The position numbers and the translations under genes are program-made. Below the pieces are notes generated by a model. It worked only from the letters and a program-made list of their open reading frames with translations. It was not told where the DNA came from and ran no database searches. Shown here in pieces: positions 8,409-16,734 of a stretch of 64,000 bases of DNA; position 1 is the first letter of the stretch, and each line of letters begins with the position of its first letter. The stretch spans positions 186,001 to 250,000 of the forward strand of contig JBBPZV010000006.1 of NCBI GenBank assembly GCA_038198775.1, written 5' to 3'. Source of the stretch: JACCYJ01 sp038198775 (GTDB taxonomy: Bacteria; Actinomycetota; Actinomycetes; Propionibacteriales; Nocardioidaceae).

Positions 8409-9707
8409 TCACAGGTAAGGGACGGGGTTGACGATGTCGGCGTAGACCAGCAGCGCGCCCATCACGATGAGGAACGCACCCACCGCGTACGCCACCGGCA
8501 GCATCTTGGCGACGTCGACGTATCCGGGATCGGGTCGCCCGCGCAGCCGCGCGATGCCGCGGCGCCCGGCCTCCCACAGCGCCCCGGCGATGTGGCCGCC
8601 GTCCAGCGGCAGCAAAGGCACGAAGTTGAACAACGCGACGAACAGGTTGACCGCGGCGAGCAGCGCGAGCAGCGTCGCGATCCGCTCCGACCAGCTGGTC
8701 TGGGCCACGGTGACCACGTCGCCGGCGACCCGGCTGGCGCCGACCACGCTCATCGGGCTGTCGATCGAGCGCTGACCGCCGAAGGCCGCCTGTGCCACTC
8801 CCGCGAGCCGGCTGGGCAGGTCGAGGATCGCCTGGGCGGTCTTCTCCGTGTACGTCCCCATCGTCGTCGCGACGTAGCCCAGGTCCTCGTGCACCGTCAC
8901 CGTGGTCGGGCCGACGCCGAGGAAGCCGACCGGGACCAGCTGGGCCGGGTCGCTGAGGTTTGGTCGCGGCGCGACCAGGGTGTTCGTGGTCAGCACCCGA
9001 GGGCGACCGTCGCGCACGATGCCGATCCGCGCCCGGCCGTCGGCGTTCGAGCGGATCAGGGCGGTCAGCTGGTCCCACGACCTGACCCGAGACCCGTTGA
9101 ACGACACGATCCGGTCCCCGGGGAGCAGGCCCGCCAGCTTGGCCGGCGCCTCCGGGTCCGCGGAGGTGCACGCGCGACCCTGCTGGCTGGCAAGCACGAC
9201 GCAGTCGGAGACCCGCGCGACCGTGGTCGTCGGTGTCGGGACGCCGAAGCCGACGAAGACCACGGTGAACAGCAGCACCGCGATCCCGACGTTGACCAGC
9301 GGGCCGGCCGACATCACGACCAGCTTCTGCCACCACGGCTTGCGGTAGAACAGCCGGTCCTCCTCACCGGGCCGGACGTGCTCGTACTCCGCGGCTCGGG
9401 CGTCGGCGATCAGCTGGGTGAACATGCCTGTGCTCGTCTGGCGGACCTTGGTGGCCGGCTCGCCCTTAGCCGGCGGCAGCATGCCCACCAGCTTCACGTA
9501 GCCGCCGAGCGGGATCGCCTTGACGCCGTACTCGGTCTCGCCGCGGCGGACCGACCAGATCGTCTTGCCGAAGCCGACGAAGTACTGCGTGACCAAGATC
9601 CCGAACTTCTTCGCCGGATACATGTGACCGACCTCGTGCAGCGCGATCGAGGCCAGGACGCCGGTGAAGAAGACCACAACGCCGAGCGCGTAGACGACGG
9701 TGTTCAT
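8409..9707 (-). CDS. rip1: site-2 intramembrane zinc metalloprotease (Rip1/RseP, M50)
   Basis: 432 residues. The zinc motif HEVGH is at residues 24-28 inside the first membrane helix. A PDZ domain occupies the middle (about 175-260, APAKLAGLLPGDRIVSFNG region). The second catalytic motif NFVPLLPLDGGH lies near the C-terminus between membrane helices. Such enzymes cut anti-sigma factors and other membrane proteins in regulated intramembrane proteolysis. In mycobacteria Rip1 acts on anti-sigma factors. The ATG has a strong site (AGGAGGAG) upstream and overlaps the dxr stop as ATGA. Confidence 0.96.
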   Translation of the reverse strand: MNTVVYALGVVVFFTGVLASIALHEVGHMYPAKKFGILVTQYFVGFGKTIWSVRRGETEYGVKAIPLGGYVKLVGMLPPAKGEPATKVRQTSTGMFTQLIADARAAEYEHVRPGEEDRLFYRKPWWQKLVVMSAGPLVNVGIAVLLFTVVFVGFGVPTPTTTVARVSDCVVLASQQGRACTSADPEAPAKLAGLLPGDRIVSFNGSRVRSWDQLTALIRSNADGRARIGIVRDGRPRVLTTNTLVAPRPNLSDPAQLVPVGFLGVGPTTVTVHEDLGYVATTMGTYTEKTAQAILDLPSRLAGVAQAAFGGQRSIDSPMSVVGASRVAGDVVTVAQTSWSERIATLLALLAAVNLFVALFNFVPLLPLDGGHIAGALWEAGRRGIARLRGRPDPGYVDVAKMLPVAYAVGAFLIVMGALLVYADIVNPVPYL

Positions 9708-10933
9708 CGCTCGGCTCCTCCTGCCACGCCCGTTGCCCGCGCCCGCTCGCGAGCCCAGGCATCAGCGGCGAGCACGTCCTCGACACTCACCGGGGCCCGG
9801 TTCGAGCGTACGCGGTCGTCGCGGAGCTCGTGCTCGTCCAGCACGCGGCGGACCGTCTCCGCGATGCCAAGGAACGGCGACCGACCGGCAAGGAACTCCC
9901 CGACGGCGACCTCGTTGGCGGCGTTGAGCACCGCGGGGGCGGTCCCCCGGCGGCGACCCGCCCGCCGTGCCAGGTCGAGCGCCGGGAACGCGTCGGCGTC
10001 CAGCGGCTCGAACTGCCAGACGGCGGGACGGCTCCAGTCGCACCCGAGGCCCGCAGCGGGTACGCGCTCGGGCCAGGACAGCGCGAGGGCGATCGGCAGC
10101 CGCATGTCCGGTGGGGACGCCTGGGCGATCGTGGAACCGTCGACGTACTCGACCATCGAGTGCACCATCGACTGCGGGTGCACGACGACGTCGATCCGCT
10201 CGTACGGCACGCCGAACAGCAGGTGCGCCTCGATGACCTCGAGGCCCTTGTTCATCAGCGTGGCGCAGTTGACGGTGATGACCGGGCCCATGTCCCAGGT
10301 CGGGTGGGCCAGCGCCTGCTGCGGGGTGACGGCGGCCAGTGCCTCGCGCTGCCAGCCCCGGAACGGCCCTCCGCTGGCGGTCAGCACGAGCCGTCGTACT
10401 TCGCCGGGGTCCTCGCCGCGCAGCGCCTGCGCCAGCGCGGAGTGCTCGGAGTCCACCGGCACGATCTGTCCTGGCTTGGCCGCGCTGGTCACGATGTCGC
10501 CGCCGATGATCAACGACTCCTTGTTCGCCAGCGCCAGCGTCGTTCCGGCTTCGAGCGCCGCCAGCGTCGGCAGCAGGCCGACCGAGCCGGTGATCGCGTT
10601 CAGCACCACGTCCGCCGGCAGGCAAGCCACCTCCGCCGCCGCCTGCGGGCCGACGAGCAGGCGCGGCAGCGCGAAGTCGCCCGCGGCGAAACCGCGCCGC
10701 TGCGCCTGCGCGTACAACGCCAGCTGGAAGTCCTGGGCCGCGCTGCCCTTGCTGAGCGCCACGGTGCCGACACGGTGGTCGACCACCTGGGCGGCCAGCA
10801 GCTCGGGCCGGGCACCCCCGGCGGCCAGCCCGACCACGCGGAACCGGGCGGGATTCGTGGCGATGACCTCGAGCGCCTGGGTGCCCACCGATCCGGTGGA
10901 TCCGAGGACGACCACGTCGCGGCGCGAGCTCAC
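9704..10933 (-). CDS. dxr: 1-deoxy-D-xylulose 5-phosphate reductoisomerase
   Basis: 409 residues. First committed step of the MEP pathway: NADPH-dependent conversion of DXP to MEP. Motifs are LGSTGSVGTQALEVI (NADPH loop, residues 10-24), ANKESLIIGGD, PVDSEHSAL, TASGGPFRGW, NCATLMNKGLEVIEA and VVHPQSMVHSMVEY. These include the metal-binding and substrate-binding residues of the family. The GTG at 10933 is preceded immediately by GGGAGG, an unusually short distance, and there is no better in-frame start, so initiation may be weak or coupled to the ABC permease that ends 31 bp upstream. It overlaps rip1 by 4 bp. Confidence 0.97.
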   Translation of the reverse strand: MSSRRDVVVLGSTGSVGTQALEVIATNPARFRVVGLAAGGARPELLAAQVVDHRVGTVALSKGSAAQDFQLALYAQAQRRGFAAGDFALPRLLVGPQAAAEVACLPADVVLNAITGSVGLLPTLAALEAGTTLALANKESLIIGGDIVTSAAKPGQIVPVDSEHSALAQALRGEDPGEVRRLVLTASGGPFRGWQREALAAVTPQQALAHPTWDMGPVITVNCATLMNKGLEVIEAHLLFGVPYERIDVVVHPQSMVHSMVEYVDGSTIAQASPPDMRLPIALALSWPERVPAAGLGCDWSRPAVWQFEPLDADAFPALDLARRAGRRRGTAPAVLNAANEVAVGEFLAGRSPFLGIAETVRRVLDEHELRDDRVRSNRAPVSVEDVLAADAWARERARATGVAGGAER

Positions 10934-10964
10934 CCTCCCAGTGTGGCAGTCGGGCGGCCAGGTC

Positions 10965-11729
10965 TCAGGCTGACTTGAGCTCGCTGTGCAGCACCCGCCA
11001 CCAACCGACGGCGAGCGGCAGGCCGATCCACAACAGCGTCGTGACGCCCAGCTGCGCCCAGTTCTGCGCGGACATGTCGTGGGCGAACAGCGGTTGCTGC
11101 GCGGTGCCCAGGTCCACCCAGGGCGCGATGTCACGCAGCGCCGCCACCAGGTTGAACAGCACGCTCCAGGCGATCGGCACCGCGAAATAGACGACGATCG
11201 CGGCAGCGCTGTTGAGCAGCAGCGTGCCGAAGGCCACCCCCTGGACCAGGCCCAGCAGCTGCCCGACGGTGACGTCGAAGAAGCCCTCGAAGCCGTACGC
11301 CCAGCTGCCGTTGGCACCCCGCAACCCCACCGCCAGCAGGTTGCCGAGCGCCGCGGCGGCGAACGCGACGACCAAGGCGACCAGGCCCAAGACCACCGTG
11401 GCGGCGAGCTTGGCTACCAGCACCCGGGCCCGGCTGGGCACCAGCGTGAACGTCACCAGCCCGGTGCGCTGGCTCCACTCGCTGGTGATGACGAGGATGC
11501 CCAGGACCGGCAGCAAGAAGCCCTGCGGGATGCCGGTGAAGCCGGTGAAGCTGTCGTACGTCAGCTCGCTGGCGGGGGCCGCGAAGAAGGCGATGACCAC
11601 CACCAGCAGCGTGATCGCGACGATTGAGATCAGCAGCCACTTGCCCGCGCGGGTGTCGGTGAGCTTTCGCAGCTCGACCTTGGTCAGCCGGCTCATCGGT
11701 ACCCCGGCGGAGGTCAGGGCCGAGCTCAC
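10965..11729 (-). CDS. ABC-2 type transporter permease
   Basis: 254 residues with about six membrane helices, beginning after SRLTKVELRKLTDTRAGKW, the short cytoplasmic N-terminus typical of ABC-2 permeases. Helices are visible at roughly 30-50, 68-88, 105-130, 165-185, 195-215 and 228-245. The GTG start overlaps the stop of the ATPase gene (GTGA) and has AGGAGG about 7 nt upstream. ATG 11696 is an alternative. With the upstream ATPase it forms a complete exporter of unknown substrate. It lies ahead of dxr without a visible terminator. Confidence 0.88.
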   Translation of the reverse strand: MSSALTSAGVPMSRLTKVELRKLTDTRAGKWLLISIVAITLLVVVIAFFAAPASELTYDSFTGFTGIPQGFLLPVLGILVITSEWSQRTGLVTFTLVPSRARVLVAKLAATVVLGLVALVVAFAAAALGNLLAVGLRGANGSWAYGFEGFFDVTVGQLLGLVQGVAFGTLLLNSAAAIVVYFAVPIAWSVLFNLVAALRDIAPWVDLGTAQQPLFAHDMSAQNWAQLGVTTLLWIGLPLAVGWWRVLHSELKSA

Positions 11730-12634
11730 GCCGGCACCTCCTCGCGGGCGTCTTCGGCGGTCAGCTTCAAGAACATCTCCTCCAGCCCGGCTCCCTCGGC
11801 CGGCCGCAGCTCCACCAGCGCCACCCCGGCGGCAGCGGCGGCCCGTCCGACCAGCTCCGGTGCCGCCGAGGTGACGAACCCCCCGTAGCTGGACGGGTCG
11901 TGGTCGATGCCGGCCGCAGCCATCGCGGCGGCGAGCGCCGAGTCGTCGACGCTGCGGACGACAGTCCCGGACGCGGTGAGCAGCTCCTGCTTGCTGCCCT
12001 GGGCCACGATGCGGCCGCGGCCGATCACGACCAGCTCGTCGGCGATGACCTCCACCTCGTGCAGCAGGTGCGAGGACAACAGCACGGTGCCACCACGGTC
12101 GGCGAAGCCGCGGAGCAGTCCGCGCATCCAGTGGATCCCGGCCGGGTCGAGCCCGTTGGCCGGCTCGTCCAGGATCAGCACGCACGGGTCCCCGAGCAGC
12201 GCATGGGCGATGCCGAGTCGCTGCCGCATGCCCAACGAGTAGTTCCCGACCCGTCGCTTGGCCTCCTGCGAGCTGAGCCCGACCAGATCCAGCATCGCCT
12301 CGACGCGGGCCCGCTCGACGGCCATCACCATGGCGCCGAGCGTGAGGACCTCCCGGCCGGTCCGGCCGGAGTGCTGGGCGGAGGCGTCGAGCAGGACGCC
12401 CACCTGCCGACCCGGATTGGCCAGCTGTGCGTAGGGCGCACCCAGCACGGTGCCGCGGCCCGAGGTCGGCTGGGTGAGGCCGACCAGCATCCGCATCGTG
12501 GTGGACTTGCCCGCCCCGTTCGGGCCCAGGAAGCCGGTGACCCGGCCCGGCTCGGCGGTGAAGGAAACGCCGTCGACCGCCTGGTGAGCGCCGTAGCGCT
12601 TGGTCAGCCCCTCGACGACGATCATGCCCTCCAT
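11726..12634 (-). CDS. ABC transporter ATP-binding protein
   Basis: 302 residues. Walker A is GPNGAGKST (37-45), the signature is YSLGMRQRLGIAHALL, Walker B is VLILDEPANGLDP, and the switch His lies in SSHLLHEVE. The C-terminal 80 residues are the extra domain typical of drug/antibiotic-type exporters (BcrA/CcmA-like). Start uncertain between ATG 12634 and ATG 12625; both are inside the divergent region shared with the aminotransferase gene. Longer upstream codons exist but their sequence is not family-like. Coupled to the permease gene by GTGA overlap. Confidence 0.9.
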   Translation of the reverse strand: MEGMIVVEGLTKRYGAHQAVDGVSFTAEPGRVTGFLGPNGAGKSTTMRMLVGLTQPTSGRGTVLGAPYAQLANPGRQVGVLLDASAQHSGRTGREVLTLGAMVMAVERARVEAMLDLVGLSSQEAKRRVGNYSLGMRQRLGIAHALLGDPCVLILDEPANGLDPAGIHWMRGLLRGFADRGGTVLLSSHLLHEVEVIADELVVIGRGRIVAQGSKQELLTASGTVVRSVDDSALAAAMAAAGIDHDPSSYGGFVTSAAPELVGRAAAAAGVALVELRPAEGAGLEEMFLKLTAEDAREEVPA

Positions 12635-12731
12635 CCTGCCGTGGCCGGCGGGCACTCCTGCTGACGCCCGTTCCGACTCGACCGTGAAGTCTGCGGTAAC
12701 TTCTCGAAGGTTGCGTACGAGTGGAGGCGCC

Positions 12732-13973
12732 ATGGGATCGTTCTGGCACCCGTTCTCCGACATGGGATCGGTCGCGGCGAACGGCGAGCTGGTGCTCACC
12801 CGAGGCGAGGGCGCCTCGGTGTGGGACACCGACGGCAACCGCTACCTGGACGCGACCGCGGGCCTGTGGTTCGCCAACATCGGGCACGGCCGGGCCGAGG
12901 TGGCCGACGCGATCGCCGAGCAGACCCGGCGGCTCGCGGCGTACTCCAGCTTCGGCGACTTCGCCGTCGACACCACGCTGGTCCTGGCCGAGCGGCTGGC
13001 CGGCCTCGCGCCGGTGCCGGGAAGCAAGGTGTTCTTGACCTCCGGTGGCTCGGACTCCATCGACACCGCGGCCAAGCTGGCCCGGCGCTACTGGCACGAG
13101 CTGGGCCGCCCCGACCGCAGGGTGGTGATCGGCCGCGAGAAGGCCTACCACGGCATGCACGTGGCCGGAACCGCGCTGGCGGGGATCCCCACCAACCGGG
13201 AGGGATACGGCGAGCTGATGCCGGACTCCGCCACGGTGGCGTGGGACTCCGGCAAGGCGCTCGCCGAGGCCATCGAACGGATCGGCGCCGACCGGGTGGC
13301 CGCGTTCTTCTGCGAGCCCGTCATCGGCGCCGGCGGGGTCTACCCGCCACCCGACGGCTACCTCACCGAGGTGCGGCAGATCTGCCGTGACGCCGGAGTC
13401 TTGTTCGTCGCCGACGAGGTCGTCACCGGCTTCGGGCGCATCGGCGGCTCCTGGTTCGCCTCACACCGCTTCGACCTGCAGCCGGACATCCTGGTTGCCG
13501 CCAAGGGCCTGACCGCCGGGTACGCCCCGATGGGTGCCGTGCTGGTGGCACCGCACGTCGCCGAGCCGTTCTGGGCTCCCGACGCCGGGGTGTGGTGGCG
13601 GCACGGCTACACCTACTCGGGCCACGCCGGCGCGGCCGCGGCGGCCATGGCGGTGCTGGACATCATCGAGCGGGAGCGGCTGCTCGACGAGTCCGCCCGG
13701 CTGGAGCAGACGATCCCCCGCTGCCTGGCACCGCTTGCCGAGCATCCCGGCGTGCTCGAGGTGCGCGGCGGGGTCGGCGCGCTGGGCGCCGTGCAGCTCG
13801 CCGGGGTCCCGCAGGCGTTGGCGCTGGCACGGCTGCTGCGCGCGCACGGGGTCAGCACCCGAGCCGTCGGCTCCGGCGGCATCCAGGTCTCGCCGCCGTT
13901 CGTGATGACCGACGCCGAGATGCAGCAGGTCGCCGACGCCGTGGTGACCGCGCTCGACGAGCTGCCCGCCTGA
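12732..13973 (+). CDS. class III PLP-dependent aminotransferase (omega-amino acid/GABA type)
   Basis: 413 residues. Fold type I aminotransferase, class III: TSGGSDSIDTAAKLARRY (cofactor phosphate region), ADEVVTGFGR with Asp228, and the PLP lysine Lys258 in VAAKGLTAGY. Members of this class remove the terminal amino group of GABA, putrescine, beta-alanine or ornithine. Here the neighbours (aminobutyraldehyde-type dehydrogenase, saccharopine-dehydrogenase-like protein, polyamine importer further right) suggest GABA or another omega-amino acid or diamine. ATG has GGAGG 5 nt upstream. The 97-bp gap to the divergent ABC ATPase holds an imperfect inverted repeat at 12698-12712. It ends convergent with the next gene, 9 bp apart. 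Confidence 0.88.
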   Translation: MGSFWHPFSDMGSVAANGELVLTRGEGASVWDTDGNRYLDATAGLWFANIGHGRAEVADAIAEQTRRLAAYSSFGDFAVDTTLVLAERLAGLAPVPGSKVFLTSGGSDSIDTAAKLARRYWHELGRPDRRVVIGREKAYHGMHVAGTALAGIPTNREGYGELMPDSATVAWDSGKALAEAIERIGADRVAAFFCEPVIGAGGVYPPPDGYLTEVRQICRDAGVLFVADEVVTGFGRIGGSWFASHRFDLQPDILVAAKGLTAGYAPMGAVLVAPHVAEPFWAPDAGVWWRHGYTYSGHAGAAAAAMAVLDIIERERLLDESARLEQTIPRCLAPLAEHPGVLEVRGGVGALGAVQLAGVPQALALARLLRAHGVSTRAVGSGGIQVSPPFVMTDAEMQQVADAVVTALDELPA

Positions 13974-13982
13974 GCGGCGGCG

Positions 13983-15185
13983 TCACTGCTCGCGCAGCCC
14001 CCAGGGCGAGCCGTACTCCCCCAGCAGGTCGAGGTACGGCACCGCGTCGAACGCCTCCGGGCCGAGCACGCCGGCCCCGGACCAGGTACCCGCGGCGAGC
14101 AGCTCCAGCGCGATGGCGGGGTTCAGCGCGGTCTGCCACACCACGCACTGGTGGCCGTACTCGCGCATCGACCACTCGTTGTCGACGACGTGGTAGAGGT
14201 ACGTCGACCGAGGCCGGCCGTCGACACCGGTGCCGGTGACGTGCACGCCGGCACAGGTCTTGCCGCGCATCGCCGGACCCAGCCCGGCCGGGTCCGGCAG
14301 GCACGCCGCCACCACGTCGCGCGGGCTGACCTCGACACCGCCGGCCCGCACCTTGTCGGTGCGGTCCAGGCCGAGCTTGCGCAGCGTCTTCAGCACGTCG
14401 ACGAACTCCGCGCCCAGGCCGTACTTGAACGTCGCCCGCCGGCAGTCCAGCCAGCGCGGCATCAAGAGCACCTCCTCGTGCTCGACGTTGACGCACTCCA
14501 CCGGACCGATGCCCTCGGGGAAGTCGAAGACCTCCGGCTCCGAGAACGGTTCGGTGGTGTACCAGCCGCGCTCGCGTTCGAAGATCACCGGCGGGTTGAG
14601 GCACTCCTCGATCGTGGTCCAGATCGAGAACGACGGCGCGAACTCGTGTCCCTCCACGGTGAGGTTGGACCCGTCGCGCGTGCCGAGCTCGTCGATGCTC
14701 GCGAACAGGTGGTCGCGGGCGTAGCGAGCAAGAACGTCGGAGAGGCCCGGTTCGACCCCGATGCCGACCAGCGCCAACCGGCCGGCCGCCTCCCACTCCT
14801 CGGCCTCGGCGAACTGCTCGTCGCCGAGCTTAACCCCCGTCTGCTCGTACGGGGCGTCGGGATGCGGCCGGGACAGGCTCATCGCCATGTCGAGGTAGTC
14901 GGCCCCCCCGGCGCGGGCGCCGTCGAAGATCGGCATCACAAAGCGCGGGTCCACCGCGTTCAGGACGTGGGTGATGCGGTGCTCGCGCACCAGCGCCGAC
15001 ACCGAGTCGGCCCGCGAGGCGTCCACCCGGGCCGCCAGGAAGCGGCCGTCGACCTCGGCCACGGCCCGCTGGGCCCGGCCCCCGTCGTAGTCGGCGACGA
15101 CGACGCACTCGAAGAAGTCCCGACGGGTCGCGATCGCGCAGAATGCGGCGCCCACCCCGCCGGCGCCCACCAGCAAGATCCGCAT
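13983..15185 (-). CDS. saccharopine dehydrogenase-like oxidoreductase
   Basis: 400 residues. The N-terminus ILLVGAGGVGAAFCAIA (residues 3-19) is a Rossmann GxGGVG dinucleotide site. The body has VLNAVDPRFVMPIFDGA and ADYLDMAMS, and the C-terminal catalytic domain has GIGVEPGLSDVLARYA, all typical of the saccharopine dehydrogenase/carboxynorspermidine dehydrogenase superfamily. The reaction is an NAD(P)-dependent reductive or oxidative C-N bond step between an amino acid or amine and a carbonyl partner. It starts 8 bp after the ALDH stop, so the two are cotranscribed. Saccharopine oxidation (lysine degradation) or a polyamine such as carboxynorspermidine are both possible; sequence alone does not decide. 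Confidence 0.87.
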   Translation of the reverse strand: MRILLVGAGGVGAAFCAIATRRDFFECVVVADYDGGRAQRAVAEVDGRFLAARVDASRADSVSALVREHRITHVLNAVDPRFVMPIFDGARAGGADYLDMAMSLSRPHPDAPYEQTGVKLGDEQFAEAEEWEAAGRLALVGIGVEPGLSDVLARYARDHLFASIDELGTRDGSNLTVEGHEFAPSFSIWTTIEECLNPPVIFERERGWYTTEPFSEPEVFDFPEGIGPVECVNVEHEEVLLMPRWLDCRRATFKYGLGAEFVDVLKTLRKLGLDRTDKVRAGGVEVSPRDVVAACLPDPAGLGPAMRGKTCAGVHVTGTGVDGRPRSTYLYHVVDNEWSMREYGHQCVVWQTALNPAIALELLAAGTWSGAGVLGPEAFDAVPYLDLLGEYGSPWGLREQ

Positions 15186-15193
15186 GTTTGGGC

Positions 15194-16630
15194 TCAGGCC
15201 TCGATGTTGGTCATGACGTGCTTGACCCGGGTGTAGTCCTCGAGCCCGTACATCGACAGGTCCTTTCCGTAGCCGGAGTGCTTGAACCCGCCGTGCGGCA
15301 TCTCGGCCACGATCGGGATGTGGGTGTTGATCCACACGCAGCCGAAGTCGAGCCGCTTGGCCATGCGCATCGCCCGCCCGTGGTCGCGAGTCCATACGCT
15401 GGAGGCCAGCCCGTACTCGACACCGTTGGCCCAGGCGACCGCCTCGTCCTCGTCGGGGAAGCGCTGCACGGTGATCACCGGGCCGAAGATCTCGTCCTGG
15501 ATCGCCTCGTCGTCTTGCTGCAGCCCGGCGACCACGGTGGGGGCGAAGAAGTAGCCGGTGTCGCCAACCTGCTCGCCGCCGGTCTCGAGCGAGGCGTGGT
15601 CGGGCAGCCGGTCGATGAAGCCGCGCACCCGCTCCAGCTGGTCGGGGTTGTTGACCGGGCCGTAGAGCACGTCCTCGTCGTCCGGCATGCCGACCTTGGT
15701 GTTGCGCGCCTGCTCGGTCAGCGCAGAGACGAAGTCGTCGTGCACCCGTGGTCCGGCCAGCACGCGAGTCGCCGCGGTGCAGTCCTGGCCGGCGTTGAAG
15801 TAGCCCGCAACCGCGATGGCCTCGGCGGCAGCCTCCAGGTCGGCGTCGTCGAACACCATCACCGGCGCCTTGCCGCCGAGCTCGAGGTGCACCCGCTTGA
15901 GGTCGTCGGCTGCCGCGTGCGCGACCTCCCGGCCGGCCCGAACGGAACCGGTGATCGACACCATCCGCGGCACCTGGTGCGTCACCAGCGCCCGCCCGGT
16001 GTCCCGGTCGCCGCAGACGACGTTGAGCACGCCCGCCGGCAAGAAGTCCGCGGCGATCTCGGCCAGCAGCACGGTCGAGGCCGGGGTGGTGTCGCTGGGC
16101 TTGAGGACGACCGTGTTCCCGGCGGCGAGCGCCGGGGCGATCTTCCAGATCGCCATCATCAACGGGTAGTTCCACGGTGTCACCTGGGCGCAGACGCCGA
16201 CCGGCTCGCGCCGGACGTACGAGGTGTGCCCGGCCATGTCCTCACCGGCCGACCTGCCCTCCAGCACCCGGGCGGCACCAGCGAAGAACCGGATCTGGTC
16301 GACCGTCGGCGGGATCTCCTCGCTCATCGTGAGCGCTACCGGCTTGCCGGTGTCGCGCGACTCGACCTCTACCACCTCGTGGGCGCGGTCCTCGATCGCG
16401 TCGGCGAGCCGGAGCAGCGCCCGTTGGCGCTCGCTCGGCGTGGTGTCGCGCCAGGACTCGAAGGCCCGTGCGGCCGCCGTCATCGCCGCGTCGACGTCTC
16501 GCGGCCCCGACATCGGGGCGGTGCCGTAGACCTCCCCCGTACTGGGGTCGACGATGTCGTACGTGGACCCGTCGGCGCTCGCCGCCTGCTCGCCGTCGAT
16601 GAAGTTGGAGAAGGATCGCTTGTCGGACAT
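15194..16630 (-). CDS. aldehyde dehydrogenase, aminobutyraldehyde/betaine-aldehyde type
   Basis: 478 residues. Complete NAD(P)-dependent ALDH: TPWNYP (Asn154), Lys177 in VLKPSD, ELGGK with Glu250, and catalytic Cys284 in AGQDCTAATR. The GQDC context and overall sequence resemble gamma-aminobutyraldehyde dehydrogenases (PatD/YdcW, KauB) that turn 4-aminobutanal into GABA. ATG has GGAGG about 9 nt upstream. First gene of a two-gene unit with the saccharopine-dehydrogenase-like gene, and divergent from glutaryl-CoA dehydrogenase over a 104-bp shared promoter region. Substrate assignment rests on similarity and on the polyamine genes nearby. Confidence 0.88.
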   Translation of the reverse strand: MSDKRSFSNFIDGEQAASADGSTYDIVDPSTGEVYGTAPMSGPRDVDAAMTAAARAFESWRDTTPSERQRALLRLADAIEDRAHEVVEVESRDTGKPVALTMSEEIPPTVDQIRFFAGAARVLEGRSAGEDMAGHTSYVRREPVGVCAQVTPWNYPLMMAIWKIAPALAAGNTVVLKPSDTTPASTVLLAEIAADFLPAGVLNVVCGDRDTGRALVTHQVPRMVSITGSVRAGREVAHAAADDLKRVHLELGGKAPVMVFDDADLEAAAEAIAVAGYFNAGQDCTAATRVLAGPRVHDDFVSALTEQARNTKVGMPDDEDVLYGPVNNPDQLERVRGFIDRLPDHASLETGGEQVGDTGYFFAPTVVAGLQQDDEAIQDEIFGPVITVQRFPDEDEAVAWANGVEYGLASSVWTRDHGRAMRMAKRLDFGCVWINTHIPIVAEMPHGGFKHSGYGKDLSMYGLEDYTRVKHVMTNIEA

Positions 16631-16734
16631 CTGGGACTACCTCCGCTGCGGTACCAGTCGCTGAGGAGGCAACACTGCCACGATAAGCGACGTCAAGTGA
16701 ATGCCGGCCGACCGAATCCGTCGAGGAGACCGCA

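Noticed and set aside
7575..10973. Very long plus-strand open frame (over 1100 codons) across ispG, rip1 and dxr
   Set aside because: It is antisense to three clearly conserved genes, its product is low-complexity and Arg/Ser rich, and such frames are usual in high-GC DNA.
12698..12712. Inverted repeat AACTTCTCGAAGGTT upstream of the first aminotransferase
   Set aside because: Symmetry is imperfect and no second copy was found near the related genes, so it is not listed as a site.
16689..16695. GACGTCA between ALDH and gcdH as a second copy of the Lrp palindrome core
   Set aside because: Only seven bases match and GACGTC is very frequent in this window, so no shared operator can be claimed.
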